From Verrucomicrobia bacterium Tous-C9LFEB (GTDB taxonomy: Bacteria; Acidobacteriota; Terriglobia; Terriglobales; Acidobacteriaceae): a stretch of 64,000 nt of DNA. The notes below the pieces were generated by a model. The model did not search any database, was not told where the DNA came from, and saw nothing but the letters and a program-made list of their open reading frames with translations. Of this stretch, positions 1 to 8,700 are shown one piece after another (position 1 is the first letter of the stretch; every line of letters starts with the position of its first letter). Position numbers and translations under genes: made by a program. The stretch lies in assembly GCA_903970445.1 (NCBI GenBank), contig CAJCIP010000065.1, positions 61,023 to 125,022 of the forward strand, in the 5' to 3' direction.

Positions 1-1
1 C

Positions 2-226
2 TACTCCATCGAAGGCCCAGGCCAGGTGCTCGTCAGCGCAGCTCTTTCGCGAACCGTAAAGCTCGGCGATACGCGCTCGTTCGAAGGCCGCATGCAGGCC
101 TCGAACGTGTTCAATACCGTGCAGTACAACGGCATCGACACCGTGCTGAGTTCAGCAACCTTCGGCCGCGTGACAGGCGCGGCAGCGATGCGGCAAATCC
201 AGTTCACCGGAAGGTACAGGTTCTAA
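2..226 (+). CDS. C-terminal end of an Oar-like TonB-type outer-membrane protein (partial)
   Basis: Only the last 74 codons are in the window; the gene begins before base 1. The visible tail has the alternating beta-strand pattern and the closing aromatic residue (RYRF, stop at 224-226) typical of outer-membrane beta-barrels. It also has the NVFNT motif near the end that is characteristic of acidobacterial carboxypeptidase-regulatory-like/TonB-dependent receptors; compare NVFNH in the full receptor at 59891-63442. It lies 2 nt upstream of the VWFA gene, so the two are probably co-transcribed. The substrate cannot be told from this fragment. Confidence 0.75.
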   Translation, partial: YSIEGPGQVLVSAALSRTVKLGDTRSFEGRMQASNVFNTVQYNGIDTVLSSATFGRVTGAAAMRQIQFTGRYRF

Positions 227-228
227 CG

Positions 229-2418
229 ATGCGAAACTTATCCTTCGCGCGATTGCTCGCTGGACCTCCCATCGCAGCGGCGCTGTGCTTTGCAACACTC
301 ACGCTCCGCGGGCAGCAGTCCGCAACGCAGGCGCAAGACCAATCCGGCTACCGCATCAGCGTCAACACCAACATCGTGCTCACCAACGTTGTCGTGCGCG
401 ACAAAAAGACCGGGGCCGTCGTGAAGGGGTTGAAGGAAAGCGACTTCACCATTCTTGAAAACGGCAAGCCGCAAAAGCTCGCGAGCTTTGACTTCCAGAC
501 TGTGGATGATGCCGCTGTGCTCGCAGAAAAGAACACCGTCAGCGGCAAGGCCACCATCGCCGATCTGCTCGAACGCAACATGGCTGCCAACCCGCAGCAG
601 CTACGCGATCACCGCCTGATCGTTTTCTTCTTCGACCTCAGCTCCATGCAGGATGAAGACGTCGACCGCGCCGTTGATTCAGCACAAAAATATGTGCGTG
701 AGCAGATGCAGCCCGCTGACCTCGTCGCGCTCGTGAGCCTCGGCACCGGCCTGCGCATGGATCAGGACTTCACTGCCGACAAACCATCGCTGCTTCGCGG
801 CCTCGAGGCATATAACGGCTCGAACTCCGACGGCTTTGGCGCGGGTACAACCGGCACGGCTGAAGGCACAAGCGACGATGCTTCCAGCTTCGTCACCGAC
901 GACACCGAATACAACAACCTCAACACTGATCGCGAACTCTTCGCTATTCGTCAGATAGCGCAATCGCTGGAACGCGTCGACCAGCACAAATCGATGCTGT
1001 ATTTTTCTGGAGGCCTCTCGCGCAACGGCATCGAGAATCAGGCAAGCCTGCGCGCTGCAACCAACGAAGCCGCGAAGGCTAACATGGCGATTTACTCCGT
1101 AGACACACGCGGTCTGCAGGCCATCAACCCGGTCGGCGATGCGAGCAGCGGCAGCCTGCGCGGCACATCCGCGTACAACGGAGCCGCAACGCAATCAGCG
1201 TTCAACTCTAACTTCACGTCGCAGGAGACGCTCGCCACACTCTCAGCCGACACCGGCGGCAAAGCATTCTTCGACTCCAACGACTTCGGCCCTGCGTTCC
1301 AACAGGTGCAGCGCGACACCGAGGCGTACTACATCCTCGGCTTCCACTCCACCGACCAGCGCCGCGACGGCACCTATCGCCACCTCACGATCAAGCTCAA
1401 CCGCTCTGACGCGAAGCTGGAATACCGTCCCGGCTACTATGGCCCCGCCGACTTCCAGCACCAGAAAACAGAAGACCGCGAACTCGCGCTCACCGAACAG
1501 ATGCGCAGCGATCTTCCCGCAACCGACGTCAGCCTCTACCTCCAGGCGCTCTACTTCCGCCAGGGCGATGGAGCGCACGACAACCTGTTCTTCATCCCGG
1601 TCAGCGTCATCGTGCCCGGCTCGCAAATTCCGTTCGTCAAGAACGGTGATAGCGCCCGCGGTAAAGAGACAGACAAGGCATCACTCGACATCCTCGGCCA
1701 GGTGCGCAACGGGCAGGGAATCGCCGTCGGCAACATTCGAGATACCGTGAAGCTTGCGCTCGACCAGTCGCAGCAGGTGCAACGCAAGAATATTCAATAC
1801 TCCACCGGCTTCTCGCTCGCGCCCGGACACTATCATCTGAAGTTCGTCGTCCGCGAAAACCAGACCGGGAACATGGGCAGCTTCGAAACCGACCTGAACG
1901 TGCCGGATTGGAAGAAGACGCCGCTCAAGCTCAGCTCGGTTGTGATGGCGAGCCAGCGCACACCGAACACTGCAAAGAACACGCGCAATCCGCTGGTGCG
2001 AGACGGACAGGAGTTCGTGCCCAACGTCGCGCACATCTTCCGCCAGGACCAGCACCTGTATTTTCTCTACGAGCTTTACGACCCGTCTAAGCAAAAGAAC
2101 GCGCCCGATCCCGCTGCTTCACCCGGTCTGGGTCGTCGCGAAGGCGGGCCGGTACATGTGCTCACGAGTATCGAATTCCTCTCTGGCGGTAGCAAAGTTT
2201 ATGAGACACCGCTTGTCACCGCCGATGCGATCAACGATCCCACGCGTGGTGCAGTGTCGTTCCAATTCGACATCCCACTCGCGCAGCTCAAGCCCGGCAG
2301 CTACATCTGCCAGGTGAACGTGATCGACGACGCAGGCGGCAGCTTCACGTTCCCACGCATGGCGTTACGCATTGCCGGCTCAGCGGCATCGCCCCCTAGC
2401 CTGTCGCCGGGGCAGTAA
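229..2418 (+). CDS. Secreted VWFA-related domain protein (acidobacterial type)
   Basis: 729 residues. An N-terminal hydrophobic signal segment (about residues 6-28) is followed by the typical opening of the acidobacterial VWFA-related family: a beta-rich stretch with VVVRDKKTGAVVKGL and the phrase DFTILENGKPQ (about residues 53-85). The VWA-like fold follows, with FFFDLSSMQDED (about 134-145) standing in for the metal-binding DxSxS site, and then a long beta-rich C-terminal half. It is predicted to be exported. The family is abundant in Acidobacteria and its function is unknown; protein-protein or matrix interaction is usually assumed. ATG at 229 follows the upstream stop by 2 nt, indicating an operon with the receptor fragment. 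Confidence 0.85.
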   Translation: MRNLSFARLLAGPPIAAALCFATLTLRGQQSATQAQDQSGYRISVNTNIVLTNVVVRDKKTGAVVKGLKESDFTILENGKPQKLASFDFQTVDDAAVLAEKNTVSGKATIADLLERNMAANPQQLRDHRLIVFFFDLSSMQDEDVDRAVDSAQKYVREQMQPADLVALVSLGTGLRMDQDFTADKPSLLRGLEAYNGSNSDGFGAGTTGTAEGTSDDASSFVTDDTEYNNLNTDRELFAIRQIAQSLERVDQHKSMLYFSGGLSRNGIENQASLRAATNEAAKANMAIYSVDTRGLQAINPVGDASSGSLRGTSAYNGAATQSAFNSNFTSQETLATLSADTGGKAFFDSNDFGPAFQQVQRDTEAYYILGFHSTDQRRDGTYRHLTIKLNRSDAKLEYRPGYYGPADFQHQKTEDRELALTEQMRSDLPATDVSLYLQALYFRQGDGAHDNLFFIPVSVIVPGSQIPFVKNGDSARGKETDKASLDILGQVRNGQGIAVGNIRDTVKLALDQSQQVQRKNIQYSTGFSLAPGHYHLKFVVRENQTGNMGSFETDLNVPDWKKTPLKLSSVVMASQRTPNTAKNTRNPLVRDGQEFVPNVAHIFRQDQHLYFLYELYDPSKQKNAPDPAASPGLGRREGGPVHVLTSIEFLSGGSKVYETPLVTADAINDPTRGAVSFQFDIPLAQLKPGSYICQVNVIDDAGGSFTFPRMALRIAGSAASPPSLSPGQ

Positions 2419-2538
2419 GCGTCCCACGCATCGCGTCCGAGACGTGAAGTGCTCGCGTCTGCACAATGAGGCTTTGGCTCTTCAGGCGGCGGCATCCTGC
2501 GATCCACATCTCAACAGCCGAGAATTGGACACCAGCCC

Positions 2539-2580
2539 CTCGTCACTTACCCAAAGGCAGCTGTTCGGGTAAGTGACGAG
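2539..2580. repeat. 14-bp perfect inverted repeat between convergent genes
   Basis: CTCGTCACTTACCC (2539-2552) is matched perfectly by its reverse complement at 2567-2580, around a 14-nt loop. It sits between the VWFA gene (+) and the SRPBCC gene (-). There is no clear T-run on either side, so it is either a bidirectional attenuating hairpin or a binding site. It does not match the REP or GTCATCC repeats elsewhere in the window. Confidence 0.6.
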
Positions 2581-2593
2581 AAGCGCGCTCTCA

Positions 2594-3100
2594 CTAAGCT
2601 TTCGCCAGTTCCGCAACGACTGCGGCAACTTTATCGAGTATTTCGTTCCAGCCTTCCACTTGACCGCTCTTCGTTGCTTCCTCCATCGTTTCATTGCCAA
2701 TGAGGGTGAGCTTCGTCTGCCCGTTTCCGAGATCTTCAAAGAGGGTCACGTCGTACGCGCCGTCTATGGCCTCATGTTCCATTCCGTATTCCGCGGGCTT
2801 AACCTTGTTGCCCTTCGAGTCGGAAAAGTACATCGAGGAAACGATCTTCTCGTGCGGAACAATCTCGTGGTACTCGATCCCGTTCCAGAACTCCTGCCCA
2901 TCCGGCGACTTCATGCAGAGGAGAGACTTCCCGCCAACGCGAAAATCTATCTGGCAAGCGGGCGACGAAAAGCCCTTCGGTCCCCACCACTGCATCACGT
3001 ATTTCGGATCCGTCCACGCCCTCCAAACAAGTTCTCGTGGGGCATCGAAAATTCTTGTCACCACCATCCGCTCTGTCTCATGTACCGCGCTTATTGCCAT
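2594..3100 (-). CDS. SRPBCC/AHSA1-domain protein
   Basis: 168 residues, the full length for the activator-of-Hsp90-homology (AHSA1-like) SRPBCC family. Family features are TRIFDAPRELVWRAWTDP near residues 15-32, the WWGPKGF motif that follows, and the C-terminal helix with GWNEILDKVA. The fold encloses a hydrophobic ligand cavity and the ligand is unknown. The start overlaps the end of the upstream ArsR gene by 23 nt. This ArsR-SRPBCC pairing is very common, and the repressor probably controls its own operon. Confidence 0.85.
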   Translation of the reverse strand: MAISAVHETERMVVTRIFDAPRELVWRAWTDPKYVMQWWGPKGFSSPACQIDFRVGGKSLLCMKSPDGQEFWNGIEYHEIVPHEKIVSSMYFSDSKGNKVKPAEYGMEHEAIDGAYDVTLFEDLGNGQTKLTLIGNETMEEATKSGQVEGWNEILDKVAAVVAELAKA

Positions 3101-3434
3101 TTGTAATCTCCTCTTCCTTCATCTGATTGATAACCACATCCAGCTTGTCGAAACTCTCTTCCCAGAATCGGCGATAGCTCATCGCCCAATCGCTAACTTT
3201 CTTTATTGCCTCCGGCCTAAGCGTGCACACACTCTCTCGTCCGCGCTTTGTCTTGATGACGATCCGCGCCCGCACCAGAACGGCAATATGTTTTGAAATC
3301 ATCTGCTGCGACAGCGCGAACGGTTCCGTTAAGCCATGCACAGAGGCCGGCCCAAGGGAAAGGCGTTTGACCATCGCCCGTCGGGTGGGGTCTGATAAAG
3401 CCGCGAATGCCGTATCTAAACTATTCACAACCAA
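3078..3434 (-). CDS. ArsR-family winged-helix regulator
   Basis: 118 residues with the ArsR signature LSDPTRRAMVKRL near residue 13, a recognition helix region (LSQQMISKHIAVL), and a wing with KTKRGRESVC. No metal-binding cysteine pair is visible, so it is probably not a metal sensor. It belongs to the subgroup paired with SRPBCC proteins. The start is TTG at 3434; a GTG two codons downstream (3428) is equally possible. It overlaps the SRPBCC gene by 23 nt, indicating translational coupling. Confidence 0.85.
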   Translation of the reverse strand: MVVNSLDTAFAALSDPTRRAMVKRLSLGPASVHGLTEPFALSQQMISKHIAVLVRARIVIKTKRGRESVCTLRPEAIKKVSDWAMSYRRFWEESFDKLDVVINQMKEEEITNGNKRGT

Positions 3435-3530
3435 ATGGTAGTGGAAAGTGGTGCGAAGTCAAGTACAAATTACATTCCACAGTTCCTATCGTTTGAGTAT
3501 TGCCTTCGATGAGCGGGATCGCGCTCGAAA

Positions 3531-4508
3531 TCAATGCTTGTAGCGCACCTGCTGCCACTCCCAAGCAGACTTCATGATGGCGTCGATGTCAGTAATCTTC
3601 GGCGTCCATCCCAACTCACGCTTCGCCTTCTCCGAACCCGCAACCAACCTCGCCGGATCGCCTGCACGCCGCGGACGAACCTCAACCGGAATGGGATGCC
3701 CTGTGACGCGCCGCGCGGATTCGATTACTTCCTTCACTGAAAAACCGCTGCCATTACCCAGATTACAAATGAGTTTGCCGTCGCCTGCACCTAGCAGAGC
3801 ATTCAGTGCGAGTATGTGCGCGTCGGCCAGGTCTGCGACGTGGATGTAATCGCGGATGCACGTGCCATCTGGCGTGTCATAGTCTTCACCGAAGATGAGG
3901 ATCTTTTCGCGGCGGCCAAGCGCCACATCAAGAATCAGCGGAATCAGATGCGACTCAGGCTCGTGCGCTTCGCCGCGGCCGGGCAACGCGCCCGCCACGT
4001 TGAAGTAGCGCAGCGACGCATACCGCAGCCCATGAATGCGGTGGAACCATTGCAGCATGTACTCCACCAGCAGCTTCGACTCGCCGTACGCATTCGTTGG
4101 CACCAGTTTCGCGGTCTCCAGGATGGGTACGCTTTCCGGCTCGCCATACACCGCCGCCGTTGAGCTGAAGACGAGCTTCTGCACTCCCGTCGCGTGCATT
4201 GCTTCCAAGAGCGAGAGCGTGGATGCCGTGTTGTTGCGGAAGTAGATCTCCGGCTTCTGCATGCTTTCGCCGGCTTCAATCAGCGCGGCGAAGTGCAGCA
4301 CGCCGTCAGGCTGCAACTCGCGCAGCAGCGACTCCACACGCGCGCGGTCGGCGACGTCGGCCTGCACAAAACTCACGCCCGCCGGCACTTCGTTCCTCTT
4401 GCTATGGCACAGGTTGTCGAGCACCGTCACTTGGTGACCCGCCTGCATCAGAATTGTCGCCACCGTGCCGCCAATATATCCCGCCCCGCCTGTGACCAGA
4501 ACTCGCAT
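3531..4508 (-). CDS. galE: UDP-glucose 4-epimerase
   Basis: 325 residues, the usual GalE length. Extended SDR features are the NAD-binding GGAGYIG (7-13), catalytic Ser/Thr around SST (115-117), Y141 and K145 of YGESK, and NVAGA after the RYF strand. It interconverts UDP-glucose and UDP-galactose in the Leloir pathway and for envelope polysaccharide synthesis. It is transcribed divergently from the TPR gene at 4634. Galactose released by the GH53/GH35 locus at 56-60 kb would need such an epimerase, although the two loci are far apart here. Confidence 0.93.
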   Translation of the reverse strand: MRVLVTGGAGYIGGTVATILMQAGHQVTVLDNLCHSKRNEVPAGVSFVQADVADRARVESLLRELQPDGVLHFAALIEAGESMQKPEIYFRNNTASTLSLLEAMHATGVQKLVFSSTAAVYGEPESVPILETAKLVPTNAYGESKLLVEYMLQWFHRIHGLRYASLRYFNVAGALPGRGEAHEPESHLIPLILDVALGRREKILIFGEDYDTPDGTCIRDYIHVADLADAHILALNALLGAGDGKLICNLGNGSGFSVKEVIESARRVTGHPIPVEVRPRRAGDPARLVAGSEKAKRELGWTPKITDIDAIMKSAWEWQQVRYKH

Positions 4509-4633
4509 ACGCCCCCGAATAAACTAGATGTTATCGGTTACATTGTCGCTTTGCGCACGTAAAGCTTTTCTCTTGACGGTGCCATCGCGCGAGGCGCAGT
4601 ATTGTGCCACCTTTCCGCAGTTAAGGAGGCTTC

Positions 4634-5566
4634 ATGCGTCTCCGCTCCTACACTCTTCCCATAGTCCTGTCATCATGCTGTTTGTGTGCTGTCACGCTCC
4701 GCGCACAGACCGCAAAACACGAAGCCCCGGCCACATCCCGTGAAGAACGTGCAGGGCTGCACAGTGGCCCGGATTGGGCAGTGATTGAGCCGCATCTTCC
4801 CAACCCGGATACCGCCACCGCGGCGGATCTAGAGGTCGCGGGCGACGTTCTTCGCGCGCGGCGCTTTCCTGAGGACGCGCTCGACTACTACGGCTACGCC
4901 ATGGCGCGTGGCGGCAACATCAGCACCCTGCTGAACAAAATGGGCGTTGTACGCATTGAGCTTCGCCAGAACGATCTAGCCCGCGAGATGTTTTTGCGCA
5001 CCGTGCATGTGCAGAAGAACAATGCCTCCGCGTGGAACAACCTCGGCGTCACCGAGTACTCCTCGCAAAACTTCCGCGCAGCCGTGACGGACTATCGCAG
5101 GGCTGCGAAGATCGACAAGCATTCTGCTGTCTACCATTCCAATCTCGGCATGGCGTATTTCGAGATGCACGACATGGACACCGCGCGCAAAGAGTTCGCG
5201 CTTGCATTGCGCATCGACCCGAAGATCATGGGCGGCTCGGCGGAAAGCGGTGGCAGCACAGCGCATGTCGTGGGCACGCAAAACTACGCTGAGCTTTGCT
5301 TCGAAATGGCGCGTCTGTACGCTCGCGAAGGCAAGCCTGGCGATGCGATCCTGTGGCTCGCGAAAGCAGGCGAACACGGCTACGACATTCGCCACGGCAT
5401 GCGAGAGGATTCTGCACTCGTGCCGCTACTCAAGAATCCCGAGGTGGGCATCATGCTGGCCAACATCGACGGCCTGCGCGGCCGCAGGGCAGTTGCCGCA
5501 ACCACCGTTGCACCCTCGCTGGGCTCGTCTTCGCCCTCACAGGTGCAGGTCATCGACACGGACTAG
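4634..5566 (+). CDS. Secreted tetratricopeptide-repeat protein
   Basis: 310 residues. The signal peptide spans about residues 1-25 and ends at LRAQ. Several TPR-like units follow: AGDVLRARRFPEDALDYYGYA, the repeats around ASAWNNLGVTEY and AVYHSNLGMAYF, and another near AELCFEMARLYAREG. It is probably a periplasmic scaffold; the partner is unknown. A very strong ribosome-binding site (AAGGAGG, 4623-4629) fixes the ATG at 4634. It is divergent from galE and convergent with the DUF5522 gene. Confidence 0.8.
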   Translation: MRLRSYTLPIVLSSCCLCAVTLRAQTAKHEAPATSREERAGLHSGPDWAVIEPHLPNPDTATAADLEVAGDVLRARRFPEDALDYYGYAMARGGNISTLLNKMGVVRIELRQNDLAREMFLRTVHVQKNNASAWNNLGVTEYSSQNFRAAVTDYRRAAKIDKHSAVYHSNLGMAYFEMHDMDTARKEFALALRIDPKIMGGSAESGGSTAHVVGTQNYAELCFEMARLYAREGKPGDAILWLAKAGEHGYDIRHGMREDSALVPLLKNPEVGIMLANIDGLRGRRAVAATTVAPSLGSSSPSQVQVIDTD

Positions 5567-5588
5567 CCTCTTTGCTGTTCACTCACCA

Positions 5589-5792
5589 CTATCCACTGCT
5601 CACTAGTTCTTTGTACGGACAGTGCCGGCAATCTGAGTTGCAGCAGTAGCCGCGGCGCAGGTGATACTGCGCAGTGAAGACCAGATACGGTCCTTCCATA
5701 TAAAAGTCGCCCGGCTTGAGCGCATCGCCAGCTCCATCCGTTGAAGAAGCAACAGGCTCACTCTCTTCGTGCAGCGTCTTTTCCGGACTCAA
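5589..5792 (-). CDS. Small cysteine-rich DUF5522-like protein
   Basis: 67 residues. The C-terminal half has the conserved string RRGYCCNSDCRHCPY, four cysteines arranged CC-x3-C-x2-C, typical of the short DUF5522 family. A metal or Fe-S ligand is likely but unproven. The start codon overlaps the end of lhr by 4 nt (5789-5792), so it is the distal gene of an lhr operon and is translationally coupled. A 22-nt gap separates it from the convergent TPR gene. Confidence 0.8.
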   Translation of the reverse strand: MSPEKTLHEESEPVASSTDGAGDALKPGDFYMEGPYLVFTAQYHLRRGYCCNSDCRHCPYKELVSSG

Positions 5793-8700
5793 GAGAACAA
5801 CCCAGGTGAAGATTCACGCGCAACACTCCGCACGGGTACCGCTTCGGTCCTCAGGATATCTGCAATCGAGCGCGTACGTTTCACGCGAATAGGCTGCGCT
5901 GAAACGGCCTCAACACTCGAGTCGATTGCGCACCCATTTGCGAACAGCACCTCGCGTCCAGGAATCGCCGCAATACGATCCCCCGGCACCATGATGCCAA
6001 TAAGATTCAGCGGATCCGCTGCGGCTATCGTTACAGGTTCTTCAGTAGCCCGCTCGGCCGCTTCACGCCGAGCCTTCCGCAAGCCGTCGACAGCCTCGGG
6101 CACAGCGAACTGCTCACCAAATGCTCCAGAAACAAAGCGCCCTCCGCGAATCTCGCCACGCGCCTCCATGCGCCGCAACAGCGGTGCCAGATCACGCCAC
6201 TTCGGAGCATTCGATTCGCGCGTCAGCAGTTCGCGGAACAGCACACCGTAGCGGCAAAGCAGAATACGTGCGTGAGCCTCCATCGCAGCGTCGTTGCGCT
6301 TTGCGCGCGTAATCGCTTCCTGTTGCACTGCTGACCTATCCCGTTTGTCATCCTGAGCCGAAGGCGAAGGACCTGCTTTTGTTCTCCCGTCCATGCCACC
6401 GCTCTCACACAGCAACGACCATCGTCCCGCCGTCGTCCTTGCCGCAGCACGTTTGCGCAGGCTCACCACAGGCGTTTGCGCAACGGCAACACTCTTCCGC
6501 CGCTGGTCCATCATCGCCCGCATCTGGTCCCATCCGTCAGCCGACGCCAGCCCCGCCGTAGCGAGTTCCCACAGCGCAGTCGTCGTCTGCAGCTTCGTCA
6601 ATCCGCTCAGGCGTTGCAGATCAGCAGTGAACGCTGCACCGCGTTCGTGCAGCAGAGTGCGAACCTTTCTTGCTTCCTCTGACAGAGACTGCTCGAGTAC
6701 ACGATCGTCGACGCACTTGGCTTCGAGCGCGGCATGCAGCCACTCTGACGACTCGCGCAAGTAAAAGGTAACTGGCGCAGCGCTGGTCGGAATCACTCGC
6801 CGTGGCGCGCCCCCAGCATCGCCTAGCCAAGCGGGGTGCGGTGAAATCCTGCCCCAGCCAATCACACCAGCGAGGCAAAGATTATCCAACCACTGCGGAT
6901 CGTAGCCCGCTACACGCGCAGGCAACAGCGTCCGTTCCCACTCGGCAGCAGGCGCTTCAAAGCCTTCCAGCTGTTCGATTGCGGCAAGCACGCCTTCCTC
7001 GCCGCTGAGCTGTGCACCCGCAGCAACGTGCTGCCACTCCAGCAGCCACCGCATGAACACATTCGGTGCAACCGGCTCCACGGCCTTGCGCAGACCAGCC
7101 AGCGTCATGCGATGGATGCGCTGCAGAATGCGCCGCTCGCACCACTCCATCTCAAACTGCGCGTCATCCGCGGGCTTCGCAAATTCCATCACGCCACGCA
7201 TGGCAAGCCCCTGCATCTCCATGCCGAGCAGGGCCTGCAGAATCGAGTGCGGGTGCAGATGCACGATCGCGCTCAAACGAGCGGAAGTGGCTGGGCCAAG
7301 TACCTGCAGCCAGCCCTGCACAAGCCGCGTCGTCGCCGCATCGCGGGGGCTCACCATCTGCGCCGGACGTTCTTCCGTTCCGCCGATGACGAGTGGCGCC
7401 ACTCCCTCTCCGGCACACATCGGTGCTGGGAGCGCAGCATCCGGCCACAACAAACCGGCGTCTCGCAAACGCTCCGCCGCGAGCCACACTGGCGCCCCAT
7501 CCAATTCGACCAGGTATGCGCGCGCGTCGTCTTGCAGCCGGGCCAGGAACTCCGGCCAGTGTTTCGTCTGCTGCTCTCGCCCCGCAACTTCTGCGTCGAT
7601 GAATGCCACCGGTAGTGCTACAAGCGCAAGCAGTAGATCGTGCATTTCGTGCTCGTCGCGAATATCCGGCCAAATCTGCGACCGCACCGCGTCGATCGCC
7701 GACTGATCGAGCCTTCCGGCGCCTTCGCTTACGGCATCCGGCAATGCACGCCGCAAAGAGACAGCACGCGTGCGCCTGCCCGCCGCATCCTCCTCATCGA
7801 GAAACGCATACGGCATCGCATTCACCAACTCGTGCGAGAAAACCGACGGCACCGGCGTGTCGATTGCGACGCATGTGATCGTGCCGTTGGCGATGCCTTC
7901 GAGCAGTTTGTTCAGACCGTCGATATCCATCGCTTCGGTCAGGGTGTCGCGCATCACCTCGCGCACCAGTGGATGATCCGGAATCTCGATGTCGCCCGTC
8001 ATTGTCTCAGGGCACGCCGATGCATGCGGGAACACGCTTGCCAGCAAATCAGCAGAGCGCGTGCGTTGGATAGCCGGTGCAATGCGTTTGCCTTTTTGCA
8101 TGCGCAGCAACTGCAGCGAACGCCCCGCCGCCCAGCGCCAGCGGTTCTTGAACAGAGGTGAGGGAATCGACGCCTGCTCGAGTAGGTCCCTTGCGGTGTT
8201 CACGGAAAGAAAATGGAACACGTCCATCAGCGGAAAGCTGTGCTGCTCCGCCAGCGAGATATTGATGCCGTTATCCGTGGCGGCCGCTTGTAACTCGAAG
8301 TTGAAACCGCGACAGAATCGCTTGCGCAGCGCCAGTCCCCACGCTTTGTTCAGCCGCCCACCGAACGGTGCATGAAGGATGAGCTGCTGCCCACCACCTT
8401 CATCGAAGAAGCGCTCGGCAACGATGGTCGTCTTCGTCGGTACAATGCCGAGCGCTGCACGCCCGCAAACGATGTACGCCACCATCTGCCGCGCACCCGC
8501 TTCGCTGACGAAGCACTCGCGCTGCAACCAAGCCATGCAGTCTGCAATCTGCGCTTCAGCATCGCTATTGTTGTTGTTGCTTTCTTGGTTGTCATCCCCG
8601 CAGGGGATCTGCTTCTCTCCGACACCGGCAAGGTCACTAGTGTGAGCCTCAACATCCCCCGCCGTCATCGCCCCAACGTCACTCGGCTTCACAGCCCGCG

